Shown piece after piece: positions 47,536 to 56,600 of a stretch of DNA of 64,000 bases. The translations under genes and the position numbers were made by a program. Position 1 is the first letter of the stretch; every line of letters starts with the position of its first letter. Source of the DNA: Sphingobacterium alkalisoli (GTDB lineage: Bacteria > Bacteroidota > Bacteroidia > Sphingobacteriales > Sphingobacteriaceae); NCBI RefSeq assembly GCF_005049105.1, contig NZ_SUKA01000001.1, positions 1,116,001 through 1,180,000 of the forward strand, given 5' to 3'. The notes beneath the pieces were generated by a model, which worked only from the letters and a program-made list of their open reading frames with translations, made no database searches and had not been told where the DNA came from.

Positions 47536-49014
47536 ATGAAAAATAATATAAACTTTCGAATAAAAAACATCGTATTTCCTTGGATTGGAATATGTCTACT
47601 GTGGGCAACCATAGGGTGGGGGAAAGATATGCCTACAACGGAGGTGCCCGTAATAACAAAAGAAGAGGAAGAAATTCTGCCGCCGGAGCAGACAGAGCCT
47701 CCTGTAGCATTTCCGGGAGCGGATGGTTATGGCAAGATGACGACAGGTGGTCGTGGCGGGAAGGTTATTAAAGTGACCAACTTAAACGATGCCGGCGCAG
47801 GGAGCTTACGTGCAGCTATTGAACAGTCCGGTCCACGGATTATTGTTTTTGAAGTTTCGGGAAATATTAAGCTGAATAACAGGTTACGTATCAGCAATGG
47901 GGATGTCACGATTGCCGGGCAGACGGCTCCTGGAGACGGTATCTGTATACAGGATCATGAAATGGTCATTGCAGCGGATAACGTTATCCTTCGATTTTTA
48001 CGTTTTAGAATGGGGGACCTGACCCAAAATGAGCAGGATGCCCTGTGGGGACGTCATCAGAAAAATATCGTTATTGATCATTGTTCGATAAGTTGGTCTA
48101 TTGACGAATGCTCGTCTTTCTATGCCAATCAGGATTTTACGATGCAGTGGTGCATGCTGTCGGAAAGCCTGAATCAATCTTTTCACGAGAAAAACGATCA
48201 CGGCTACGGGGCAATATGGGGAGGCAACAGAGCCACTTTTCACCATAATCTGTTGGCTCACCACAACAGTCGGAATCCACGCTTCGATGGCGGCAACCGT
48301 CCGGGCACCGGCGGCATGAGTCCGGTTGGCGAAGATCAAGTAGACTACCGCAATAATGTTATTTATAACTGGGGCGCCAACTCCGCTTATGGAGGCGAAA
48401 ACGGGGCGTACAATATGGTAAATAATTATTATAAGCCGGGCCCGGGCACGCGTAATAATCCACGTCGGATTATGCAGGTTTCTAAAGAAAGTTCTGCTGA
48501 ATACGCACCTGGGCATGGGGTGTTCTTTATTGAAGGAAATTATATGTGGAATAATGCCCGCGTCACCCAAAACAATTGGGCTGGGGTAGACTTAAGTGGA
48601 GGTGTTGCGCCGGCAGCTGTGCAGGCTGATCAACCCTTTCCATACATAGCCTTATCAGTAGAGCATACAGCCGAACAAGCTTTCGATGCGGTGTTGGAAA
48701 AGGCAGGGGCTTCCTATAAACGTGATGCGGTAGACGCGCGTGTAGTGCAAGAGGTGCGGGATGGCACAGCAACCTACTGCGGCTCGAAAACGGGCTATGC
48801 AGGCATCATCGATTCACAGGTGGATGTGGGTGGTTGGCCTGTTTTGGTACAAACGACACCTTTAATCGATACCGATGGAGATGGTATGCCCGATGCGTGG
48901 GAAACGGCTAACAACCTCGATCCAAATGTACCGAATGCTAATGGAAGGGATTTAAGCGAGGTATATGATAATATCGAGGTGTATTTCAATAGTTTGGTGG
49001 AAGGATTGTATTAG
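47536..49014 (+). CDS. PL1-family pectate lyase
   Basis: The product is 492 residues with an N-terminal membrane/signal segment (IVFPWIGICLLWATIGWG) and a Pro/Glu-rich linker. PL1 landmarks: FPGADGYGKMTTGGRGG, VTNLNDAGAGSLRAAIEQSGPRIIVFEVSG, TIAGQTAPGDGI, HCSISWSIDE (aligns to the WSxDE/calcium region), HHNLLAHHNSRNPRFDG with the catalytic Arg, and VDYRNNVIYNWG. It cleaves polygalacturonate by beta-elimination, giving unsaturated ends for GH105. The C-terminus DTDGDGMPDAWETANNLDPN is a calcium-binding thrombospondin-3-like repeat. Its tail shows clear homology to the fragment at 52990. Confidence 0.92.
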   Translation: MKNNINFRIKNIVFPWIGICLLWATIGWGKDMPTTEVPVITKEEEEILPPEQTEPPVAFPGADGYGKMTTGGRGGKVIKVTNLNDAGAGSLRAAIEQSGPRIIVFEVSGNIKLNNRLRISNGDVTIAGQTAPGDGICIQDHEMVIAADNVILRFLRFRMGDLTQNEQDALWGRHQKNIVIDHCSISWSIDECSSFYANQDFTMQWCMLSESLNQSFHEKNDHGYGAIWGGNRATFHHNLLAHHNSRNPRFDGGNRPGTGGMSPVGEDQVDYRNNVIYNWGANSAYGGENGAYNMVNNYYKPGPGTRNNPRRIMQVSKESSAEYAPGHGVFFIEGNYMWNNARVTQNNWAGVDLSGGVAPAAVQADQPFPYIALSVEHTAEQAFDAVLEKAGASYKRDAVDARVVQEVRDGTATYCGSKTGYAGIIDSQVDVGGWPVLVQTTPLIDTDGDGMPDAWETANNLDPNVPNANGRDLSEVYDNIEVYFNSLVEGLY

Positions 49015-49120
49015 GTATCCAATATCTTTTTTATTACCACTAAACGACTTTACTTTTGCACAATCTAATGACTACTCCGCGAAAAGGAGTGACGTGACAC
49101 AGTTCGATTTACACTACAAG

Positions 49121-49193
49121 GGCGTTGCCGGCAACGTTTGCACTGTTTTTTATACTATTTTGTATGTATTCACCTATCAAATACTTATAGTTG
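49121..49193 (+). promoter_or_regulatory. Operator and promoter of the third GH105
   Basis: CGTTGCCGGCAACG is a perfect 14-base palindrome, continued by TTTGC as in the site at 40606. Similarity to 40609-40690 goes on through TGTTTTTTA, GTATT.ACCTATC.AATA and a final TATAGTTG (49186-49193), a -7-like box. The shared module implies joint control of the PUL B SusC and this gene. Confidence 0.6.
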
Positions 49194-49239
49194 TAAAAGC
49201 ATAATTAATAAACCGAATATAAATATAAGCCTCGTTCAG

Positions 49240-50400
49240 ATGAAGAAGTTAATCATATTGATATTTTCCGTTTTTTTCGCCATACAAACTTTTGGACAAA
49301 AAAATTATGTTCAGATGGCCGATTCGGACATGAAGCGTAACCCAGAAGCCTGGATGATTGATTTTTCAAAAGCACTGAAATGGAACTACTGCCATGGTTT
49401 GGTGATGCAGTCTATATTACAAGTTCATGATAAGACGGACAACCCGAAATATTATGAATATGTGTATGATTATGCAGATACCATGGTGAATGCCGATGGA
49501 ACGATCAAGACGTATAAACCTTTGGAGTATAATATAGATCGCGTCAATACTGGCAAAATTCTCTTCCCAATCGTAGCTAAGACAAAAGAGGAACGATTTA
49601 AAATCGCATTGGATCTTCAACGGGAACAGATGCGCGCACATCCCCGTACGAAAGACGGGAGCTTTTGGCATAAAAAAGTCTATCCGCATCAAGTATGGCT
49701 GGATGGACTGTATATGGCCGGCCCATTTCTGGCTCAATACGCGAAAGAAAATAATGAAACAGCTTTATATGATGATGTAGCCCTGCAGATTGTGGATGTT
49801 CGGAAATATTTATATGATGCGAAGACTGGACTATACTTCCATGGTTGGGACGAAAGTAAACAGCAACGTTGGGCAGATCCGAAAACTGGTCTTTCTCCTC
49901 ACTTTTGGTCGCGTAGTATTGGCTGGTATATGATGGCGATTGTTGACGTGCTGGATTTTTTACCGGAAAATCATAAGGATCGACCCGCCATTATTAACAT
50001 CTTACAGGAACTGTCCGCCTCGATCGAGAATTTCAGAGATCCGAAAAGCGGGATGTGGTATCAGGTCACCGATTTAGGAGGGCGAGAAGGGAATTATCTA
50101 GAATCAACGGGCTCCATTATGTTTATTTATTCGTGGATCAAAGGTGCCAAAAAAGGTTATTTGGACAAGGCATATCTAACAAAAGGAGAACATGCATATG
50201 ATCAGTATTTAAAGCGGTTCGTCAAGACAGAAGCAGACGGCTCCTTATCGATCACCGATTGTTGTTCAGTTGCCGGGTTGGGAGGTGAAAAAAACTATAG
50301 AGACGGAAGTTTTGTATATTATATTTCCGAGCCTATTCGGGATAATGATCCTAAAGCGATCGGGCCTTTTATTATGACGAGTGTATTGTTGGATAGGTAG
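49240..50400 (+). CDS. GH105 unsaturated uronyl hydrolase (third, PUL B)
   Basis: The product is 386 residues from ATG 49240. A longer frame from 49138 would start inside the operator, and the -7 box at 49186 would put the transcript start after it; the signal peptide MKKLIILIFSVFFAIQTFGQ also fixes the start. Family features: WNYCHGLVMQSILQVHD, DRVNTGKILFP, KVYPHQVWLDGLYMAGPFLAQYA (Asp in the catalytic region), WADPKTGLSPHFWSRSIGWYMMAIVDVL, DCCSVAGLGG. It belongs to a different GH105 subgroup (YteR/YesR-like with HxQVWLDG) from the two PUL A copies. It removes unsaturated galacturonate from oligomers made by the PL1. Confidence 0.93.
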   Translation: MKKLIILIFSVFFAIQTFGQKNYVQMADSDMKRNPEAWMIDFSKALKWNYCHGLVMQSILQVHDKTDNPKYYEYVYDYADTMVNADGTIKTYKPLEYNIDRVNTGKILFPIVAKTKEERFKIALDLQREQMRAHPRTKDGSFWHKKVYPHQVWLDGLYMAGPFLAQYAKENNETALYDDVALQIVDVRKYLYDAKTGLYFHGWDESKQQRWADPKTGLSPHFWSRSIGWYMMAIVDVLDFLPENHKDRPAIINILQELSASIENFRDPKSGMWYQVTDLGGREGNYLESTGSIMFIYSWIKGAKKGYLDKAYLTKGEHAYDQYLKRFVKTEADGSLSITDCCSVAGLGGEKNYRDGSFVYYISEPIRDNDPKAIGPFIMTSVLLDR

Positions 50401-50441
50401 GATTAGTTATCTTTATAGGGTATAACTAAACTTATTAACAC

Positions 50442-51809
50442 ATGGTTGATTGTAGAACCTTTATTGCACTCGTCCTTATTCAGTTCGTTGTCTTCCCGTC
50501 GATAGCCCAATCGGAATATTCACGTCATATTGCCTATGACAGCTTAATTACGAAAGCGAAGGAACAGGATAAGCCGATGTTCTTTTTGGTGCATCAGCGA
50601 AGCGAGCAGTTTTCTCCCTATGATGGTTTCTCTTTATCTAAAAGAACGAAAGAGATGCTCCGTGAGGCATTTGTTTCGGGTATCGTACGGGTTGCCCCGG
50701 AAGAATTTAACCACCCCCTATCGAAGGCGTATCACCTTCGTACGCCTATATATTTCTTTACCGATAAAGATGGTTATCCGATATTGCGCTATAACAAGCA
50801 AATTAAACAGGAGGATACCTTGCTGAAACTGATTGACTCTGCGAAAACCCTCGCGGAGGGTGAGACGATGGGAAAGCTGTTACAGCAGTATAAAAAAGGT
50901 CTCCGCAACCAATTGTTGTTACGGAAGTTGCTGAAACAATACCAAATCTTTGATCAGTATGCAGATCAGCAGGTATTGAATGACTATGTCTCTGGGCTTA
51001 CAGTGCAGGAGCTGAATAATTTTGAAACGGTGGTATTTCTGCTACGTTGCGGACCCACGTATGATAGCCCGACCTATCAATTAGCTTACACCAACCGCAA
51101 AATGGTAGATAGCCTCTATGCGACCTTGCCTCTCCCGACCCGCAAAGAGATAAACGGGCGTATACAGCGTCAAACATTTCGGGAGGCACTGGATAAAAAG
51201 AACTTTGCTTTGGCCCAAAACTTGGGAAACCGCGTTGCGAATACTTGGCAATCAAATCACCTGCGAGGCAATATAGCCCGAAGTTACTATCCGATGAAGT
51301 ATTTGCAGCTTTGCCGAGATACCGTACTGTATCGCTCCTATGCAAAGAATTATTATAACACTTATTTCTATCGCCTAGACCAAGACTCCTTAGCCAAGGT
51401 GGATTATGCCAACAATCAAAATATGAATATTCCGAGAAGAGGATTCCTGTTGGACAGTGTCGAAAATCTAGGCTTTCAGAACTGGTTGGAAAAGTATCGT
51501 CCGCGGTACGTGAAAACGCAGGTGGATCAGTTAAATTATGGGGCGAATCAACTGCTAAGCTATGGGAAAGATAATCCGGAGACATTATTCGACGGCATCC
51601 GCTGGATGCATAAATCTGTCGTGCTACTCCCCGACCGCGGGCAATCGCACCATATCCTCGCAAAATTGCTATATCAAGTGGGTTTTTACGCAGAAGCAGA
51701 GGCTGCACAGCGGCGTGCGGTTGAGCTGTATAGACCGCAGAAGCATTACTATAAGCGGATGCAGGATGTATTGAAACAGATGGTGAGCCGCTCGTGGAGC
51801 GGAATCTAA
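50442..51809 (+). CDS. Secreted thioredoxin-fold protein with TPR-like C-terminus
   Basis: The product is 455 residues with a signal peptide (ALVLIQFVVFPSIAQS). The N-terminal ~125 residues resemble a thioredoxin-like fold of the DUF255 or thiol-disulfide kind (DSLITKAKEQDKPMFFLVHQRSE...TPIYFFTDKDGYPILRY), but the CxxC motif is absent, so redox activity is unlikely. The rest is helical with a TPR-like end (DGIRWMHKSVVLLPDRGQSHHILAKLLYQVGFYAEAEAAQRRAVEL). Such proteins occur widely in Bacteroidota envelopes without known role. No link to pectin use is seen beyond location. Confidence 0.6.
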   Translation: MVDCRTFIALVLIQFVVFPSIAQSEYSRHIAYDSLITKAKEQDKPMFFLVHQRSEQFSPYDGFSLSKRTKEMLREAFVSGIVRVAPEEFNHPLSKAYHLRTPIYFFTDKDGYPILRYNKQIKQEDTLLKLIDSAKTLAEGETMGKLLQQYKKGLRNQLLLRKLLKQYQIFDQYADQQVLNDYVSGLTVQELNNFETVVFLLRCGPTYDSPTYQLAYTNRKMVDSLYATLPLPTRKEINGRIQRQTFREALDKKNFALAQNLGNRVANTWQSNHLRGNIARSYYPMKYLQLCRDTVLYRSYAKNYYNTYFYRLDQDSLAKVDYANNQNMNIPRRGFLLDSVENLGFQNWLEKYRPRYVKTQVDQLNYGANQLLSYGKDNPETLFDGIRWMHKSVVLLPDRGQSHHILAKLLYQVGFYAEAEAAQRRAVELYRPQKHYYKRMQDVLKQMVSRSWSGI

Positions 51810-51819
51810 ATTCGTGCTT

Positions 51820-52830
51820 TTACTGTTGGGGACGCGGATCCATATTTAATGAAATCGGCAACGTATAGGCCACACGGACCGGAACACCACGTTGATAGCC
51901 CGGCGACCATTTTGCTGACTTTTTGAGCATTTCAATGCCCGCGGTCGCGGTGCCGTGTCCTAGATCATTTACGATTTCAAAATCTATTGGATTACCCGCT
52001 GTATCAACCACAAAACGAAGGATGACTTGTCCTTTTACGCGGGCCCGAATAGCTTCTTTTGGATAGCGATAATGCTGTGCCGCAAACCGCCGAAGATTTT
52101 CTACACCGCCTGGGTACGCTGGCTGGACATCTCTTTCCTTGTAAGGAAGGGTTGTACCGATACTATCGGTGCTAACGCCTCGGGTAACGATTCCCTTCTC
52201 GTACCATTCCTCAAAGCGGTATTTTCCTTTTCGAAACGACCCCTCCCAGCGGCCTTCCCGTAGGCCTTCCCTGTACATTCCTTTTTCGAAATCGATGCCG
52301 TTGTCGTGGGGAAGCACGATGTCGCCGTTGCCATCCTGCACTTGTATGCTACCTATGGAGTCCGCATAGTAGAGCAAGAGCTTATTCGTCCCATCCCATG
52401 CTGGTCGCTTCTGTCCTTCTTGCGGTTTTAAATAGACCTTTATTTCTTTTAAAGTGCCGCTTTCGTAGTAGCGATGGACCGTATCGATACGCTTATTGTC
52501 GGAATAATAGGCGGTGGCCTCCAGCGATCCGCTATTATAATAGGTCTCTACCAAGCCTTCCAGGCGCAGTCGCATAGGGTCAAGTGTCTTTACCCAACCA
52601 TGACGCTTCAAGTTGCCGTTTTGATAATAGTCATTAAGTTCATATAGTCCCTGCTCGCTTGGCTTTATACGCAGTATGCTGGTATATTCTGCTGAATCCT
52701 TATGTGCGGTACGACCGCCATTTTTAGTGACGTAGGACACTATGGTTTCCTGTGCCTTTGATAGCGGGGAAGCGAAAAGACAAAATAAGAACAAACCAAA
52801 TTTATATAGATCGGTTATCAGGAGCTTCAT
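51820..52830 (-). CDS. TonB C-terminal-domain protein with MORN/YwqK-like repeats
   Basis: The product is 336 residues with a signal peptide (LFCLFASPLSKAQ). Residues 40-215 contain short beta repeats (LYELNDYYQNGNLKRHGW, NSGSLEATAYYSDNKRI, ESGTLKEIKVYL), like MORN/YwqK repeats. The last ~110 residues are a TonB C-terminal domain (QPAYPGGVENLRRFAAQHYRYPKEA, VKGQVILRFVVDTAGNPIDF). There is no N-terminal membrane helix other than the signal, so it is likely a periplasmic protein rather than an energy transducer. It is convergent with the preceding gene, with ten bases between them. Confidence 0.82.
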   Translation of the reverse strand: MKLLITDLYKFGLFLFCLFASPLSKAQETIVSYVTKNGGRTAHKDSAEYTSILRIKPSEQGLYELNDYYQNGNLKRHGWVKTLDPMRLRLEGLVETYYNSGSLEATAYYSDNKRIDTVHRYYESGTLKEIKVYLKPQEGQKRPAWDGTNKLLLYYADSIGSIQVQDGNGDIVLPHDNGIDFEKGMYREGLREGRWEGSFRKGKYRFEEWYEKGIVTRGVSTDSIGTTLPYKERDVQPAYPGGVENLRRFAAQHYRYPKEAIRARVKGQVILRFVVDTAGNPIDFEIVNDLGHGTATAGIEMLKKSAKWSPGYQRGVPVRVAYTLPISLNMDPRPQQ

Positions 52831-52989
52831 ATATCAGTTTAATTTATGTAATGTTGATTTTTTCATTAAAATAGAAAAAATAATTATGTTGGAGAGATAG
52901 AATCCCAAATAATTATAAAGTTAATCATCTTTTTTGTTTTTCACCACATCGTGTTTGTCACATATGCACAAGTTCCGATTTCGAGAGAT

Positions 52990-53200
52990 GCGCCTTTCCA
53001 CACCGTTGAAGAAGGGGGTTGTTACCACCCATGCCGCTCAGGAAGCGTATCATTTGGTTTTGCAACATGCAGGGTGTTCAAAGCAACGCGATAGTATTGA
53101 TCTACGAATCGTTGAAGAAACGAAAAACGGAACAGCGACATATTTCGGTAGCATTTCTTCAGACGCTAAAAATTACCCCGGACTTATAGACGTTCGATGA
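52990..53200 (+). pseudogene. Remnant of a PL1 pectate lyase gene (C-terminal part)
   Basis: The frame ending at 53200 encodes THAAQEAYHLVLQHAG, KQRDSIDLRIVEETKNGTAT and YFGS...YPGLID. It aligns with the tail of the PUL B lyase (EHTAEQAFDAVLEKAG, KRDAVDARVVQEVRDGTAT, YCGS...YAGIID). The beta-helix part is missing and the frame stops where the family continues with DVGGWP. It is a decayed pectate lyase, not a working gene. It shows the locus once held a further PL1 here, next to the large type IX lyase. Confidence 0.78.
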
Positions 53201-53565
53201 CGTAAAGTCTATAGGCGCAACAAGTGCATGGCGCGATTTGACCGCAAAGTCACGGAACATAATCCATAGCTCAATTAGCATACTAGCTTTGCTCTTGGAC
53301 AAAACAGAAATGTACTGTGCAGGCATTCACATGTACATGTACAAAGACACGACGAAATATAGGAGATACCTCAGGATGTCTACCTTCTTTCCCGCTTGCT
53401 GCAGAAAAAGGGGAAGTAGGGAGCAGGAATTAGAGGCGCTAGCCAAATTTAGAACGCTCTGCTTGAAAAAGTGGGGCGTTTTTTTGATTGTTTAAAATAT
53501 TTTTTAGTACTCAAAAGTACCTTTACGAGCTTTTAAATGGAGTTGGGTCGGGCTTTTCTATTATA

Positions 53566-53612
53566 TTCAGGACAGTACAGGATAATGTAATCGGTTGCAT
53601 CTAATATCTTTG
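53566..53612 (+). promoter_or_regulatory. CAGGA direct-repeat box and -7 element before the large lyase
   Basis: CAGGACAGTACAGGATAATG starts at 53568 and carries CAGGA units 10 bp apart; the box runs to TTGCAT at 53600. TATCTTTG (53605-53612) is an exact TAnnTTTG -7 element. No TTTG is present at the -33 distance, which suggests an activator bound at the box. The 35-base block matches 60715-60749 in 31 positions. Confidence 0.6.
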
Positions 53613-53685
53613 GAAGTAATAGGAGAGAGGGAAGTATTGCTTTCATTTCTTTTATAGGTAACCAGTATATAAATCAGTTAACCAA

Positions 53686-56600
53686 ATGAAAAGATTAGAC
53701 CTAATTAGGGGGATTTTTATCCTATTATTTTTTGTCTTCAGCTCTGCTTCGCAAGCACAGGAGGTGTTATCCTTTCCCGGTGCGGAAGGATATGGTCGAT
53801 TTGCCGAAGGAGCAAGGGGACATGCCGCTCCGAGTGTGTATTTTGTAACCAATTTGAATGATAGCGGACCCGGCTCGTTTCGCGACGCGGTGAGCCAGCC
53901 CGGAAGATTTGTTATCTTCAAAGTCAGCGGAATTATTGAATTAAAAGATCGTATTGCAATTGCCGCTAACACGACCATTGCGGGGCATACGGCACCCGGA
54001 GATGGCGTTGTACTTTACGGTCGAGGGGTCTCATTTTCGGGCTCTTCGCATACGATATCGCGTCATCTTCGGATTCGCGCAGGTGTCAACAAAGGAGCAG
54101 GAAAGAACGAAGATGCTTCTGGAATTTCCAATGGGAGTAACATTATGCTTGATCATATGTCATTTACCTGGGGGCTGGATGAAGTTTTTTCGATTAACTG
54201 GGATAACAAAGGCTTAGAGCCAGATAATATTACGATCCAAAATAGTGTTATTGGACAAGGGCTACATCGGCACAATCATTCTGCTGGAGGTCTAATACAG
54301 ACAGGAGGAAAGATTTCTATCCTTAAATCCTTATATCACAGTAATAAAACTCGAAACCCAAAGGTTAAAGGCGTAAACGAGTTTGTAAACAATGTGGTAT
54401 ACAACTTTGGTAATGCAAACACGACTTATTCGGACCATAGCATTTCGGCCGATGCCTATATTTTAGGTGGCGAGTCTGCAGGTGAGTCGAACGTAACAAT
54501 TCTGAATAATTACTTCGTGGGTGGCCCCTCTACTCCTACAGGCAAAGCTACCCCCTTTTCGAGAGGAAATGGTAATTTTAATCTCTACCAATCAGGAAAC
54601 TATTACGATAACAACCAAAATGGTAGCCTTGATGGCGAGCTGATCGAACAGAATTCCACTTGGTATCCCGGTATTGAAACTGCTAATTTTAAAACAGCAG
54701 CAGACTATTTGACTTACCCCTCGATCAATCCAAGTCTTAGTGCGCAAGATGCTTATCAGTATATTATCGATAACGTGGGTGCTACACTTCCCAAAAGAGA
54801 TCAGGTCGACGGCTTTTTGGTTACCGAGTTAGAAAGTAAAGGTACTCAGGGCTTTTATACGTATAGGGAGTCTGATTTACCGTTAGCTAACGGAGGTGTA
54901 GGTACGTTTGATGGAGCTCCATTATTAGTCGATACGGATGGTGATGGAATACCCGATGAATGGGAAACCCGTCTAAATCTAGATAAGGATGATGCCAGTG
55001 ATGCGTTAAAGCCCTCTTCGGATCCGGCATATGCAGGTTACTTAAATATTGAAGTTTATATCAATCTTCTTGCAGAGGAGGCACCAGACGACAGTTTTGT
55101 TCGCCCGGTGCGTCAAGTGGCGGCGGTAGGCGAATCTTTTGAGGTAGAGCCAGCATATAGTAAAGTAACGTTGACTTGGGAAAATGCCCAAGAAAGCAAC
55201 CTGATAATTGAACGTTCGGTTGACCAAGAAAATTGGACGGTACTCACTACCCTAGACCCCAATATAGCGACTTACTTAGATGAGAGCGAGTTGATCCCCA
55301 ATACGCTTTATTATTATCGTTTTAAGTCTGTCGTGGACGAAGAGGAATCCGTCTACACGAATTTTAGTTATCGAACACCAGCTATACCGACTGCTCCCGA
55401 AACGGTCAAAAATCCACAGCCCGCTTCTGACGCTTCATTTGTGATGTTGACCAATGGTGCTCTTGAAGTAAAATGGGAGGGAAGTCAAAACACGACTTCT
55501 TACGAAGTCTTTTTGGGTGAGACTACAGATAATTTAATGAAGGTTTCTACAGAACAGCTCGCGCAGCCTAGTTTTACACTATCGAGCCTAGTAAACGATA
55601 AGACCTATTTTTGGCGGGTAGATGCGATCAACGATAAAGGTAAGACCACTGGAGAGACATGGTCATTTACAACTGAAAAGGTCTTTGAACCGCAATTGGT
55701 CGGCCACTGGACATTTGATGAAACAGAGGGAGAGAACGCGACGGTTCTGCTCGATCATTCCACTTTTGCCAATCACGGTGTCTTGTCGCATAACATAGAA
55801 GATGGGGTGAATTTACGTATTGACGAAGGTATTTCAGGAAGAGCTATCAACCTGAAAGACGGCGATAAATCCACCTATGCCGCAAATATTCCGCATGCTG
55901 ATCACCTGTTCCTGAGCAATTCGTCTTTTACCTTAGGATTTTGGATGAAAGGAAGTGCTGAAGACAGACCGGAAGCGGGCGCGAGTGCCTATTTGTTTTG
56001 TAAAGGATCCATCAGTAAAAATCCGGAAACGGGTGCTACCGGTAACCGATTTAATCTGGAAATTAAAGACGCCCAATTTCGTTTTGCTATTGATAACGAT
56101 GCGCTTGGGAAAGATGAAATCTACGCCAACAGTGCCGACTTCTTCACCGACGAATGGGTGTACGTAACGGTAGTTCGAGATGTAGAGAACAAGCTGCTGA
56201 AGTTTTATAAAAACGCAACTGAGGTTAAACAAGGAAATATTACCAAAGCGTTATACGGAATTGGCGAAGAGTCAGATCTGGTAATTGGAAATATTGGTGA
56301 ACTGGAATTCCTTAAACAGAATACGGTAAATAGTGCTCCCTACGGAGGACAAATGGATGAAGTTAAGCTGTTTAACTATGCCTTGACGGAAGCGCAAATA
56401 AAGTCAGAATATACGGCGCTGTTAGGCTTAATGCCACCGCATACGCCTACACCTATCGCTGGAGGTGTGTCTGATCGTAACGATGCGGCGACAGTGACTT
56501 GGGAGGGTGGCGAGAATGCGACGAATTTCAAAGTTTATCTGGGTACCAGCGTAGAAAATTTAGCACTTAAAGAAGAGATCGCAGGCACAGAGCTCACTTA

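Larger units (their letters stand above)
52831..53685. other. 855-base gap with a pectate lyase remnant and a promoter
   Basis: Beyond the PL1 remnant (52990-53200) the stretch holds an 85-codon frame at 53238-53495 with no recognisable features, a short palindrome ACATGTACATGT at 53329-53340, and the CAGGA box and -7 element before the large lyase gene. Confidence 0.5.

Noticed and set aside
53238..53495. 85-codon frame before the giant lyase
   Set aside because: No recognisable features; sits in decayed sequence after the PL1 remnant.
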